Assembly (NCBI RefSeq): GCF_009833125.1 | Contig: NZ_QRCC01000012.1 | Coordinates: forward strand, 1-64,000 | Direction: 5' to 3' | Origin: Nitrosomonas sp. HPC101 | Lineage (GTDB): Bacteria; Pseudomonadota; Gammaproteobacteria; Burkholderiales; Nitrosomonadaceae | DNA: 64,000 nucleotides | Shown here: one piece after another, positions 1-8,779 of the stretch | Position numbering within the stretch: position 1 is the first letter of the stretch | Layout: each line of letters opens with the position of its first letter | Notes under the pieces: generated by a model | Seen by the model: only the letters and a program-made list of their open reading frames with translations | Told to the model about the DNA's origin: nothing | The model's database searches: none | Program-made: the position numbers and the translations under genes

Positions 1-165
1 ACAGTTAAAGACAATCAAACAGAACATGTGTCGCGCTTCCCTTTTGCTGTGGGAACAGGAGGTAAATTCAAAATGAATATGTATTTCTGGCCATTGTTGA
101 TCATCATCGCAGGCGTTGGATATTTCTTCTTCTCAGCAAAAAAGAAAAAAGAAAAAAATATTTAG
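1..165 (+). CDS. amoD: AmoD-like protein of the ammonia monooxygenase operon (3' end only)
   Basis: The window opens inside a gene; the last 54 codons are visible and end in TAG at 163-165. The visible part is a short polar stretch, then a single hydrophobic helix (PLLIIIAGVGYFFF) and a lysine-rich tail (AKKKKEKNI), which is a C-terminal membrane anchor with a cytoplasmic basic end. AmoD/PmoD-family proteins are periplasmic copper-related proteins with this anchor, and they lie between amoCAB and copCD in Nitrosomonas. The identity rests on that topology and on copC and copD following directly. Without the N-terminal domain it could also be the paralogous AmoE. Confidence 0.6.
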   Translation, partial: TVKDNQTEHVSRFPFAVGTGGKFKMNMYFWPLLIIIAGVGYFFFSAKKKKEKNI

Positions 166-262
166 AAAAATCGATTGTACAGTAACATCAAAGTAAGCAT
201 TTTTTCAATGAGCGATAATCCTGATTTGTGTGTTTTTATTTAATTATCAATGAGGTAGAGAT

Positions 263-697
263 ATGATAAAAAATAACTATTTTAAATTCATTACGTTGAA
301 ACTAGCTGCTATGGTGAAGATAAGTACAGTGATTCTGGGATTTGGGTTGGTGATCTTGATGTTACATCCAGATACTGTATTTGCACATGCCGAACTGGTT
401 AAAGCTGAGCCTGCGCGTAGAGCTGCACTTACTACTCCGCCTAAGCAGATCAGACTATGGTTCAATGAGGAAATTGAAGCTGATTACGCTTCAATTTCCC
501 TGCTTGATGCAGATAATAAGGTCTTAACGGAAGAAAAACCCATGGCATATCCAGATGATCCAAAATCTGTTTATTTAGATCTGCCGGAATTAGTGGGGGG
601 GCGATATACAGTCAAATTTCGGGTGTTGTCAGTAGATGGACATGTTCTGGATTCGGAATACAAATTTACTGTTAGGGAAAACAAAACTGCTGAATAA
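263..697 (+). CDS. copC: CopC-type periplasmic copper-binding protein
   Basis: 144 residues. A long signal peptide ends around Ala41, giving a mature N-terminus HAELVKAEPA, the usual CopC start in which the first His is a Cu(II) ligand. The second family landmark, the VDGH segment before the last strand, is present near residue 127. The fold is a small Ig-like beta barrel (pfam CopC). An SD-like GAGG lies 8-11 bases before the ATG. copD starts 5 bases after the stop, so the pair is co-transcribed. It probably supplies or buffers copper for the copper enzyme ammonia monooxygenase, inferred from the operon context. Confidence 0.93.
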   Translation: MIKNNYFKFITLKLAAMVKISTVILGFGLVILMLHPDTVFAHAELVKAEPARRAALTTPPKQIRLWFNEEIEADYASISLLDADNKVLTEEKPMAYPDDPKSVYLDLPELVGGRYTVKFRVLSVDGHVLDSEYKFTVRENKTAE

Positions 698-702
698 AAG
701 TA

Positions 703-2847
703 ATGGAAGTTGTTGCGATACTCGTCCGCTGGTCACAGCTTGTTGCTAATCTGATACTGCTTGGCAGTTGTACTTATTTGGCCATAGCAGGTGCAAGAAA
801 GGAATTATTTAGTAATTCCTGGGTTTCCCGTTTGGAAAAACTATTTCCATTGCTGGCCTGTATAGTTTTAGCGGGTCTCGTGGGGATTTTGGCAACGACT
901 ACAGGAAAAGCAACGGGTGTTGAATCAAATGTATGGGTGCCTGCTGCATGGATAAAAGTTGTCCAGAATACCAGTATGGGGCATATGTGGGCAGTACGTG
1001 CAGTATCAGCTTTGTTTTTGCTGGGCGCGGCTATATTTATTTTCCTGAAACGTGAACGGAGCAGGTGGCATTACGTTATGGTTGCAGGCTTGGCATCTTT
1101 ACCCTTGATAGCTTCTATCATGGTAAGCCATGCCGGTTCGGATGAAAATTTTTTGTTTTATGCTCCTGTTTACGCCATTCATATTTTGATGGCTGGTGTG
1201 TGGTTTGGTGCACTGCCTGCATTTCTATTGATTATTTTTGATCGGCGTCGTTGTGAGGAAAAAGGTGCCCAATTAATTTTGAATGTGGAAAGTCTTAAAA
1301 AGTTTTCCTTCATTGCTTTGCCTGTGATGGTTGCAATTGTATTGACGGGCTTGGTTCTGACAGATCGAATGGTTGAGGATCACTACCATACATTGGTTGC
1401 AAGCACTTATGGTTGGGCATTGATCATTAAAATTTCTCTATTGGTGATCATTCTATTAATAGCTTTCCAAGCGAGATCACGATGGCTTCCTTCATTCGAA
1501 CGTGTTTGTGATTCGCTTGATTCCGCTGGTATTGAAAGAGAAAACAAGCAAAAGAATACCTTACTTCCTAAATTAACGCATAAAACTGTTCGGACAGATA
1601 ATCATGATTATGCTGGAGATGCTCCCGGTGTAGGTGTGCAGAAACTGAGGACATGGGTTCGAATTGAATTCGTACTTGCACTATTACTTGTGTTATTTGC
1701 GACAATTCTTTCCAATTCAATGCCCGCTAAGCATGTTGTGGTCGAGAATTGGCCTTATTCATTCCGTTTTACGATAGACGGAACTTTAGGAGCGGGAACA
1801 TGGGAAGATCCGGGTGTTCAGTTCTTTCTGGTATTGGGGGGGGGGTTATTTACGGCGGCGGTTGGTTTATTCTTGTTGGGGATAAAAGGAGGCAGGCGCT
1901 CTAAAAAGTATAATGTAGTGATAATAGCCTTGGTATTAGGTTGCGCAGCTGTCACGCTCCCTCAGTTTGCTGTGGATGCGTACCCTGAAACATACCGGGA
2001 TGCGTCTGTTCCATTTGATGCAATTTCAATTTCAAACGGAGCAGCTCATTTTTCTGAGCTTTGTTCCAGCTGCCATGGGCCACAGGGAAGGGGCAATGGT
2101 ATTCTTGCTAAAACTTTGCCGAAGATGCCTGCAGATCTGCTTACTGATTTATATACGACGAAGCATACTGCTGGTGACTTTTTTCACTGGATAAGCTATG
2201 GCATTAAAGAAGCAGGCATGCCGGGGTTTTCTGAAAGTCTGGAGGAGGAAGATCGATGGGATACTGTTAACTATATTCAAGCAATGTCAAGTGGTTATCA
2301 GCTCAGGTGGTTAGGTCCCACGATTGTTTCACATAAACTTTCAACGATGCCGCCAGATTTCCAGTTTACAACCTATGCTGACGCTATCGGTACACTTAAA
2401 GAATATCGACACAATAAAAATGTTTTACTGACATTTTTTAGCTGGCCTGACTCTTTGAAACGATTGGAAGAGTTAAGTAAACGTCATGGAAAATTTAAAA
2501 ACTTAAATACTGTTATACTCGCTGTTCCTCTGAATAAATACAGTGAGACAGCAATAGCTGACTTTGCCGCAAATAACTCTCTTGAAGTAGTCAGGGATGG
2601 ATGGCTTGAAATAAAAAACAGTTATATCTTATACAGACGGACCCTTAAGTATCCTGATATTCTAGGAAAAGGTAATATACCTGATCATATGGAGTTTCTT
2701 GTTGATCGATTTGGCTACTTACGTGCCCGCTGGATACCTTCGATGGATCAATCAGGCTGGGATAATTTAGCATTACTTACCGATCAACTTCAACAACTTA
2801 ATCAGGAAAAGGAGATATTGTCACAGCCACATAGTTATGCACACTAA
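703..2847 (+). CDS. copD: CopD copper-transport membrane protein fused to cytochrome c and a thioredoxin-like domain
   Basis: 714 residues, far longer than classical CopD (about 300). Residues 1-440 hold the multi-helix CopD membrane domain (helices interrupted by a hydrophilic loop at about 265-320). A class I cytochrome c domain follows: heme motif CSSCH at 454-458 and a likely axial Met in AGMPGF about 50 residues on. The last 190 residues resemble a thioredoxin/SCO-like fold (NVLLTFFSWPDSL, then VDRFGYLRARW) but have no CxxC pair. It directly follows copC. CopD is thought to move copper across the inner membrane; the heme domain suggests that metal redox state or electron transfer is coupled to this. 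That coupling is inference. Confidence 0.88.
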   Translation: MEVVAILVRWSQLVANLILLGSCTYLAIAGARKELFSNSWVSRLEKLFPLLACIVLAGLVGILATTTGKATGVESNVWVPAAWIKVVQNTSMGHMWAVRAVSALFLLGAAIFIFLKRERSRWHYVMVAGLASLPLIASIMVSHAGSDENFLFYAPVYAIHILMAGVWFGALPAFLLIIFDRRRCEEKGAQLILNVESLKKFSFIALPVMVAIVLTGLVLTDRMVEDHYHTLVASTYGWALIIKISLLVIILLIAFQARSRWLPSFERVCDSLDSAGIERENKQKNTLLPKLTHKTVRTDNHDYAGDAPGVGVQKLRTWVRIEFVLALLLVLFATILSNSMPAKHVVVENWPYSFRFTIDGTLGAGTWEDPGVQFFLVLGGGLFTAAVGLFLLGIKGGRRSKKYNVVIIALVLGCAAVTLPQFAVDAYPETYRDASVPFDAISISNGAAHFSELCSSCHGPQGRGNGILAKTLPKMPADLLTDLYTTKHTAGDFFHWISYGIKEAGMPGFSESLEEEDRWDTVNYIQAMSSGYQLRWLGPTIVSHKLSTMPPDFQFTTYADAIGTLKEYRHNKNVLLTFFSWPDSLKRLEELSKRHGKFKNLNTVILAVPLNKYSETAIADFAANNSLEVVRDGWLEIKNSYILYRRTLKYPDILGKGNIPDHMEFLVDRFGYLRARWIPSMDQSGWDNLALLTDQLQQLNQEKEILSQPHSYAH

Positions 2848-2954
2848 TTTTAGCAAGGAAAACCTTAGAAAAAAGAGTTTTGGTGGACCTATTTGAGTAG
2901 GTTTAATTAACAAAATTGTAGAGCTTGTAGAGCAATTTTTAATTGTGAGAGGGA

Positions 2955-3512
2955 GTGGTTATGAAAAATTTTCTAGTTGGTGTTATTTTTTCCGGTTTAA
3001 TTGTTTTGTTGACCGGTTCGGTGTGGGCACATTCAAATGAAGGTTCCAGCGCTGTAAAAGGGGCGCATGGCGGGCAACTGCTTGCGGCAGGCCCGTATCA
3101 CTTTGAATTACTGGCAAAGGATGGGGAATTACGCCTGTATATAACGGATCATAATAATAATGAGGTCCTTGCCAAAGGTGGGTCAGCAAAAGCAAATATT
3201 TTTGATAAGGACGGAAAAAAAGTTTCAGTACAACTGGTTCCCATTTTTTCAAATTTCATGAAAGGAACAGGTGACTTTAAAATAACCCCGGAAACAGTTG
3301 TGTCTGTTTTCGTAGTGGTACAGAACAATAAAACAAATGTCGCCCGGTTTACATCGCTTGTTCAAGGATCATCACCTGCCGATGTTAAAGAAGAAACGCA
3401 TGAACATCACCACGAAGATGCGGAGAGTAATGAAAGTGCTTCCAATAATGACCATGATGAGCACGAATCTTCTGCGGAACAGGGTGAGAGTGATACTGAC
3501 GAAGAGGATTAA
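2955..3512 (+). CDS. Periplasmic protein with His/Asp/Glu-rich metal-binding tail
   Basis: 185 residues; family not recognised by name. An N-terminal signal peptide (cleavage near residue 24, after VWA) is followed by a beta-rich region of about 110 residues containing GGQLLAAGPYHFELL. The last 40 residues are almost all His, Asp, Glu, Ser and Asn (for example THEHHHEDAE), a typical flexible metal-binding tail. GAGAGGGAG just before the start is a strong ribosome site. It lies 107 bases after copD and just before the terminator at 3548, so it is probably the last gene of the amo/cop transcription unit. A role in copper storage or delivery is inferred from the tail and position. Confidence 0.8.
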   Translation: MVMKNFLVGVIFSGLIVLLTGSVWAHSNEGSSAVKGAHGGQLLAAGPYHFELLAKDGELRLYITDHNNNEVLAKGGSAKANIFDKDGKKVSVQLVPIFSNFMKGTGDFKITPETVVSVFVVVQNNKTNVARFTSLVQGSSPADVKEETHEHHHEDAESNESASNNDHDEHESSAEQGESDTDEED

Positions 3513-3547
3513 GAGCGCTGTCCATTCGTAGTAAGCTCTAAAATAAC

Positions 3548-3590
3548 AAAAAGCAGGGTGATTTAAGATACCCTGCTTTTTCTGTTTTTT
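3548..3590 (+). terminator. Intrinsic terminator after the copper operon
   Basis: A perfect 12-bp stem (AAAAAGCAGGGT at 3548-3559, complement ACCCTGCTTTTT at 3570-3581) with a 10-base loop, followed by a T-rich tract to 3590. The A/T-rich stem base makes it likely to work in both directions, but the only gene running into it is the metal-tail protein on the plus strand. Confidence 0.9.
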
Positions 3591-3710
3591 CTGCCCGAAA
3601 ACGCTTAATAGCTACTATCTTGTCATATAATCGCTAAACTATTATCAACATTATCGTAACCTGATACGGTTTGCGTGTTACGCTGATTTTACCATTCTTA
3701 CCTTTTCGCG

Positions 3711-5405
3711 ATGTCAGATAAGCGACCGGTGACTCAAATTGAACTACTGAGGCGCTTCTTAACCTGGAATGGATCTCATCGGACATCTTTTATATTAATC
3801 ATTATTATTAGCAGTTTAGTTGCTCTGTCCGCTTCATTGATTCCATTGATAGCAGGGCAGCTATTTATTCAAATATTGCCAGGAGGTAACCGGCAATTAC
3901 TCCAAGTATTTCCGTTGGTATTGGCAGTGCTTTTGATGACAGTCGTCATCGCCAGCTGGTCAGGATATTATGTGATTCATCGCTTGCTTGACAGGTTTAT
4001 ACTGGATATACGTACGGAGATGATCAAGAAGTTACTGATATTACCGCTGGCTCGTTCCAGTTTTTCTGCAGACACAATTTCTTCATATTTCTTCAAATCC
4101 ATAAAAAATCTGTATTACAGCGCTATCTCGCTTGGAATCTGTTTGTCCAGAGATTTACTGGTTGCGGTCGGGCTGCTTTCAATAATGATCTGGCTCAACC
4201 CGGATATAACATTATTCATATTAACTGCATTGGTTGCAGCATTTTTTATCAGGCAAATATTGCACATTAATGCTCATCAGCGAAATATCCTAGATCAGAA
4301 GCAGCGTGAAGTTTCCAAAGTAATATCCAAAACATTGCGACATAGCAGAATTATTTTTCTGAATAAAGGCGATGAACAGGAGGTCGGGCATATCCGGAGT
4401 ATGTTCAAACAATTGCAGCTTGTATCACTGAAGCAAATCCACCAGACGGGATTGCTGGAATTGTTAGCCTCCATTCTTCTGATAGGGACTCTTACAGGCT
4501 TTCTTTACTATTTTTTGCAACAACTTACCTTGGATCAATTAGCCGTAGAGGATGCTGTTGCATTTTTTACGGCAGGGCTAATGCTTGTTTACCCGTTGGA
4601 ACGATTGCTACGTGTCGGTCTGTTGCTGAAGCAATGTAGTGAAGCGTTGTATCTTATTTTCTCATTGCTGGATCAGGATTTTGAAACGACTGCTGAAAAC
4701 CGCCATGCAGTTCAGATTGGGCGTGCCAAGGGAAAATTGCGATTTGAAGAGGTCAGTTATAAGGATTACCCAAGAAATCTCTGGCTCTCTCGCTTTAACC
4801 TTGAAATCCCTTCTGGAAAAAAAATTGCGTTAATAAATCAGAATATTCGCATTAATCAGTTGTTTGCAGATCTTGTTTGTGGTTTCGAGCAACCATCAAC
4901 CGGCAGAATTTTACTGGATGATCAAAATCTTAATCAGATGAGTCATGCCGAGTTGTGTAGCAATATCGCCTGGATTGCTCCGGATGAAGAGCTTTTAAAC
5001 GACACGGTCGCGGCGAATATTGCCTATGGTAGTGTGCGCTGTAGTAATGAGATAGAGATTACTACAGCGGCACATGCCAGTCAGGCGATGGAATTTATTT
5101 GTAAGCTGCCACATGGCCTGCAAACGAAACTCAAAGAATGTAACTTTGTGCTTTCTGATGACCAGCGCCAGCGTATTCTTATTGCGCGGGTGCTATTGAA
5201 GAATCCGAGTATTGTCATTCTGGATGAAAGTAACACCTGTTTCGATACCGATAGTGCTTTCTTGATGCGTGCGCTGCATAGGTTACTCAATAATCACACG
5301 GTTCTTATTCTTTCATCGCGTCCGGTCATATTAGATCTTGCTGACCAGCTGTTAGATCCGGATTCTTTGGATGCGTCATCCATGGCCAATTCAACTGCAT
5401 CATAA
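3711..5405 (+). CDS. ABC exporter-like protein with degenerate ATPase domain
   Basis: 564 residues with the layout of a half-size ABC exporter: six membrane helices in residues 25-310, then a nucleotide-binding domain at 340-550. The catalytic motifs are largely lost. The Walker A position (about 373-382, ALINQNIRIN) has no GxxGxGKS/T; the Q-loop glutamine is replaced (WIAPDEE); the signature is LSDDQ instead of LSGGQ (481-485); the switch histidine is replaced in LILSSRP. Walker B with its Glu (IVILDES) is kept. The frame is intact with no stops, so the gene is maintained. It may be a non-hydrolysing partner of another half transporter or a structural membrane protein. Substrate unknown. Confidence 0.8.
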   Translation: MSDKRPVTQIELLRRFLTWNGSHRTSFILIIIISSLVALSASLIPLIAGQLFIQILPGGNRQLLQVFPLVLAVLLMTVVIASWSGYYVIHRLLDRFILDIRTEMIKKLLILPLARSSFSADTISSYFFKSIKNLYYSAISLGICLSRDLLVAVGLLSIMIWLNPDITLFILTALVAAFFIRQILHINAHQRNILDQKQREVSKVISKTLRHSRIIFLNKGDEQEVGHIRSMFKQLQLVSLKQIHQTGLLELLASILLIGTLTGFLYYFLQQLTLDQLAVEDAVAFFTAGLMLVYPLERLLRVGLLLKQCSEALYLIFSLLDQDFETTAENRHAVQIGRAKGKLRFEEVSYKDYPRNLWLSRFNLEIPSGKKIALINQNIRINQLFADLVCGFEQPSTGRILLDDQNLNQMSHAELCSNIAWIAPDEELLNDTVAANIAYGSVRCSNEIEITTAAHASQAMEFICKLPHGLQTKLKECNFVLSDDQRQRILIARVLLKNPSIVILDESNTCFDTDSAFLMRALHRLLNNHTVLILSSRPVILDLADQLLDPDSLDASSMANSTAS

Positions 5406-5443
5406 AGTAAATATTTTTGATTATAGGTAGTATGCAAATTCTG

Positions 5444-5567
5444 GAACTTCGTTCAAGATTCCACTGAAGGTGCATTGCGACGTTAAAAACGAGCTCGAAT
5501 CTCACATTTTGAATGTGCTCCGGCTTTTCATTCTATATCTTCCTTGGTCGAGATCTTGAGCCGGTTC
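5444..5567. repeat. Dispersed palindromic repeat (MITE-like), copy A
   Basis: About 124 bp in the gap between the ABC-like gene and yciB. It starts GAACTTCGTTCAAGATT and ends with GATCTTGAGCCGGTTC, imperfect inverted ends. The first part (TTCAAGATTCCACTGAAG) and the end match copy B at 27991-28122, with a more diverged centre. No coding capacity. Such short palindromes are usually non-autonomous elements moved by a transposase elsewhere, or REP-like sequences; the mobilising enzyme is not in this window. Confidence 0.7.
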
Positions 5568-5605
5568 TAAGTATGATTACATTGGTAACATTAGAGGTAT
5601 TTTGA

Positions 5606-6151
5606 ATGAAATTTCTTTTTGATCTTTTTCCTGTAATCCTGTTTTTTGCAACTTATAAAGTTTACGGTATCTATAGCGCGACAGCGGTTGCCATTATCGC
5701 TACTTTTGCTCAAATTGGCTGGGTATGGCTGCGCCATCGTAAGGTTGACAATATGTTATGGGTGAGTCTTGCAATCATCATCGTTTTTGGCGGCGCAACA
5801 CTGATCTTGCAAGATGAAACTTTTATCAAATGGAAACCTACCGTGCTGTATTGGTTGTTTGCTGTTATTCTCTTGTTAGCGTACAGAGGGTTTGGGAAGA
5901 ACCTGATCAGAGTCATGATGAAGGATCAGGTCAAATTGCCCGAACCGATATGGATTAGGCTCAATACCAGCTGGTCGGTTTTTTTTGGTGCAATGGGAGC
6001 CATTAATCTTTATGTTGCCTACAACTATTCGACGGATACTTGGGTAAATTTCAAACTGTTTGGTTTCATGGGATTGATGTTTGTTTTCATTATCCTGCAA
6101 GCGCTCTTGTTGGGAAAATATATGGAAAAAAATGATGATAAGGAAATCTGA
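5606..6151 (+). CDS. yciB: YciB/IspZ family inner-membrane septation protein
   Basis: 181 residues, about the normal length for intracellular septation protein A. The N-terminus [18 protein letters not shown] is the family hallmark (E. coli MKQFLDFLPLVVFF). Five or six membrane helices and the conserved W-x-R-LN-x-SW segment ([12 protein letters not shown]) are visible. An SD GAGGT lies about 9 bases before the ATG. Members act in the inner membrane in envelope integrity and septation. mutY begins 15 bases downstream, so the two are probably co-transcribed. Confidence 0.92.
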   Translation: MKFLFDLFPVILFFATYKVYGIYSATAVAIIATFAQIGWVWLRHRKVDNMLWVSLAIIIVFGGATLILQDETFIKWKPTVLYWLFAVILLLAYRGFGKNLIRVMMKDQVKLPEPIWIRLNTSWSVFFGAMGAINLYVAYNYSTDTWVNFKLFGFMGLMFVFIILQALLLGKYMEKNDDKEI

Positions 6152-6166
6152 TTGGTTATCAGATAA

Positions 6167-7297
6167 ATGATTCGGCAAACGGTCGGACGGCCCAAGGTTT
6201 CGGTCGTCAGATCAGCTCCTTTTGCCAGCAGGTTGATCCAATGGCAGCTTGTATACGGACGGCATTCTCTGCCATGGCAGGGCACAAGGGATCCTTATGC
6301 TATATGGATATCAGAGATTATGTTGCAGCAAACCCAGGTCAGCACAGTTATTCCATATTACGAACGTTTCATGGCCGCTTTTCCAAACGTTGCATCACTT
6401 GCCAGTGTATCGGTTGAGGAAGTACTTACATTATGGAGTGGCCTGGGTTATTACTCACGTGGGCGTAATCTGCACCGGGCAGCATGTATGCTCATGGAGC
6501 AGTATAACGGTATGTTTCCACGGGACGTTGCTGCACTCCAGCAATTACCGGGAATTGGTCGTTCTACTGCAGCAGCCATTGCTGCTTTTGCATTTGGAGA
6601 ACGCTGCACGATTCTTGACGGAAATGTTAAGCGTATTCTGGCGCGTTATTTCGGTGTCAACAGATACCCGGGCGAGAAAATAACTGAAGAACGGTTATGG
6701 CACCTGGCGGAAGGCTTATTACCCGTTGGAGAAGATCACGAAACCATGACGTCCTATACCCAGGCGCTGATGGATTTGGGGGCGTTGATCTGTGTACGTA
6801 CTCAACCATGTTGTCAGTATTGCCCGTTACAGGCTGATTGCAATGCTTACCAAAATGATCTGACAGCTATTCTGCCTGTTCCCAGGCCCAGGAAAATACT
6901 TCCTGTTAAAGAAATTGTACATTTGATTCTTCTGAATCAAGGACAGGTTCTGCTGAAAAAACGACAAGCTTCCGGTATTTGGGGGGGGTTATGGTGTTTT
7001 CCGGAAATTACTGTCGATCAGGATGGCATTGATTACTGTAAAAAGAATCTGTATCTACGCGCAACAAAACTGACTGAGCTTCCTCATTTGAAACATACTT
7101 TTACACATTTTAAATTGATCATTCGGCCACAATTGCTGCAATCAGTCATGCATCAACCTGTGTGTGAAGAAAGCAGCAGGAAAGATGATTGTCTTTGGCT
7201 GACAATCGAGGAAGCTTTGCAACAGGCAATACCTGCTCCCGTTAAAAAATTGTTGTTAATGACTCAACCTGTACTCCAGTCTTGTATACATGAATGA
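6167..7297 (+). CDS. mutY: A/G-specific adenine DNA glycosylase
   Basis: 376 residues. Removes adenine mispaired with 8-oxoguanine in base-excision repair. The helix-hairpin-helix glycosylase core holds the catalytic Glu in ISEIMLQQTQV (E50) and Asp in ILDGNVKR (D151). The iron-sulfur loop C-x6-C-x2-C-x5-C lies at 209-225. The C-terminal NUDIX-like domain that reads 8-oxoG starts near residue 245 (VHLILLNQGQVLLKKR). The N-terminus is about 13 residues longer than E. coli MutY; the ATG at 6167 is the only good start. Its last 8 bases overlap the next gene. Confidence 0.97.
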   Translation: MIRQTVGRPKVSVVRSAPFASRLIQWQLVYGRHSLPWQGTRDPYAIWISEIMLQQTQVSTVIPYYERFMAAFPNVASLASVSVEEVLTLWSGLGYYSRGRNLHRAACMLMEQYNGMFPRDVAALQQLPGIGRSTAAAIAAFAFGERCTILDGNVKRILARYFGVNRYPGEKITEERLWHLAEGLLPVGEDHETMTSYTQALMDLGALICVRTQPCCQYCPLQADCNAYQNDLTAILPVPRPRKILPVKEIVHLILLNQGQVLLKKRQASGIWGGLWCFPEITVDQDGIDYCKKNLYLRATKLTELPHLKHTFTHFKLIIRPQLLQSVMHQPVCEESSRKDDCLWLTIEEALQQAIPAPVKKLLLMTQPVLQSCIHE

Positions 7298-7928
7298 TGT
7301 AACTTCCCGACACTGGAAACAACGGCAGCGTACTCGTTTGCGTGAATTGCGCCAGCAGATTCCGACAGCGCAGCGCATGCTCTGGAATGAAGCAATTACC
7401 GTTGCACTGACACAAGGATTTCCTGTTCTTGAGAATAAAAAGATTGGTTTTTACTGGCCACACCAAGGTGAATATGATCCGGTACCGGCCATGATATTCT
7501 TGAAAACGCGCGGTGCTACTCTTGCCTTGCCAGAGGTGATCGGAAAAGAAGAGCCATTGAGATTCATTGAATGGTGGCCAGGAGTGCCGATGAAAAAAGA
7601 TATTTACGGAATACCACTTCCTGACAACACCCGGGAAATTATTGTTGACAGTATTATCATTCCATTGCTTGGTTTTGATGAACAGGGTTATCGGCTTGGT
7701 TATGGCAGTGGTTATTTCGATCGCACACTTGCAGCGATGAATCCGCGTCCGCTCGTTATTGGTGTGGCATTTGAGATGTTGCGCCTGCCAACGATTTATC
7801 CGCAGCAACACGATATTCCAATGGATTATATTGTGACAGAACAACTCATTTTGTTCAGAACGGATACTGGCCTTGTGCCACTGTCAGTGGCCGATTGTGC
7901 ATCCCGAAACAGTTTTGTCGGGGATTAG
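7290..7928 (+). CDS. fau: 5-formyltetrahydrofolate cyclo-ligase
   Basis: 212 residues. ATP-dependent conversion of 5-formyl-THF to 5,10-methenyl-THF. Family landmarks: N-terminal basic helix (RTRLRELRQQ), the G-x-YWP segment (KIGFYWPHQGEYDP), and the C-terminal nucleotide/substrate loop IPLLGFDEQGYRLGYGSGYFDR. The ATG lies inside the end of mutY (8-base overlap), implying translational coupling. This is the yciB-mutY-fau transcription unit; ubiX converges from the other strand 56 bases on. Confidence 0.95.
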   Translation: MNDVTSRHWKQRQRTRLRELRQQIPTAQRMLWNEAITVALTQGFPVLENKKIGFYWPHQGEYDPVPAMIFLKTRGATLALPEVIGKEEPLRFIEWWPGVPMKKDIYGIPLPDNTREIIVDSIIIPLLGFDEQGYRLGYGSGYFDRTLAAMNPRPLVIGVAFEMLRLPTIYPQQHDIPMDYIVTEQLILFRTDTGLVPLSVADCASRNSFVGD

Positions 7929-7984
7929 CCGACTGATTTTATTTCCAGAGTTGAGTGTATATCTGGAGAAAATAGATTCCGGCA

Positions 7985-8602
7985 CTAGAGCTGTTCACTA
8001 TCTCCCCAGCGAGGTATCAGAGTATGCGTTACGCCAAGCTGATCAAGTACACGTGCAACGATAAAATCGATGACGTCCTGAATGCTCTCAGGTAGATGAT
8101 AAAACCCGGGGTTAGCGGGAAGTATCACTGCACCGCTGCGTGCAAGTTTTAGCATATTTTCCAGATGGATGATGGAAAAGGGAGTTTCCCGAGCAACAAG
8201 AATAAGTTTGCGTTGCTCTTTTAGCATGACATCTGCTGCACGTTCAATCAATTTTTGTCCCATGCCAGCCGCAACAGCGGATAAAGTACCCATGGTACAG
8301 GGGCAGATCACCATAGCATCGGCCGGGTTGGAGCCGGAAGCAACCGGCGCGAACCATTCTTCCCGGCCAAAAACCCTAAGTAAGCCTGGCTCAACATCAA
8401 AATAGTCATTCAGAAAAATTTCTGTTTCCTTGGGGCGGGAAGAGAGCGTGAGTGCCATTTCCTGTTGTGCCACGATTTGTGCTGCTTGCGAATAGAGTAA
8501 ATAGACCTGATGACCTTGCTGCAGAAGTACCTCCAGCAGGCGAATGCCATATGGCATGCCGGATGCGCCAGTCAAGGCAATGGTAATTGTTTTTTTACTC
8601 AT
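7985..8602 (-). CDS. ubiX: UbiX flavin prenyltransferase
   Basis: 205 residues. Makes prenylated FMN, the cofactor of the UbiD decarboxylase in ubiquinone synthesis. N-terminal flavin-binding GASGMPYGIRLLEVL, and the conserved CPCTMGTLSAVAAG and ARETPFS segments are all present. The frame is open upstream to 8716, but the family start MSKKTITIALTG at 8602 has a GGAG ribosome site 6-9 bases ahead, so the longer form is unlikely. It lies 177 bases downstream of hprK on the same strand and may have its own promoter in that gap. Confidence 0.96.
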   Translation of the reverse strand: MSKKTITIALTGASGMPYGIRLLEVLLQQGHQVYLLYSQAAQIVAQQEMALTLSSRPKETEIFLNDYFDVEPGLLRVFGREEWFAPVASGSNPADAMVICPCTMGTLSAVAAGMGQKLIERAADVMLKEQRKLILVARETPFSIIHLENMLKLARSGAVILPANPGFYHLPESIQDVIDFIVARVLDQLGVTHTLIPRWGDSEQL

Positions 8603-8779
8603 ATTTCTCCGGTAAAACGCTGCAGAACGGCTACCATTATGTTTTTGCCTGAATCGGGTCTGAAATACACAGATTACCGTCTGTAAACTGTTTGGTTTCG
8701 CTTTGCCATAACTCATTTTTGCCAGAATATTTCTAATGGAGATGTTATGACTGCGGGGCAGTTTATGGTGAATTTTACT

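Noticed and set aside
8603..8716. N-terminal extension of UbiX
   Set aside because: Family start at 8602 has a good ribosome site; the extra 38 residues are unlike UbiX.
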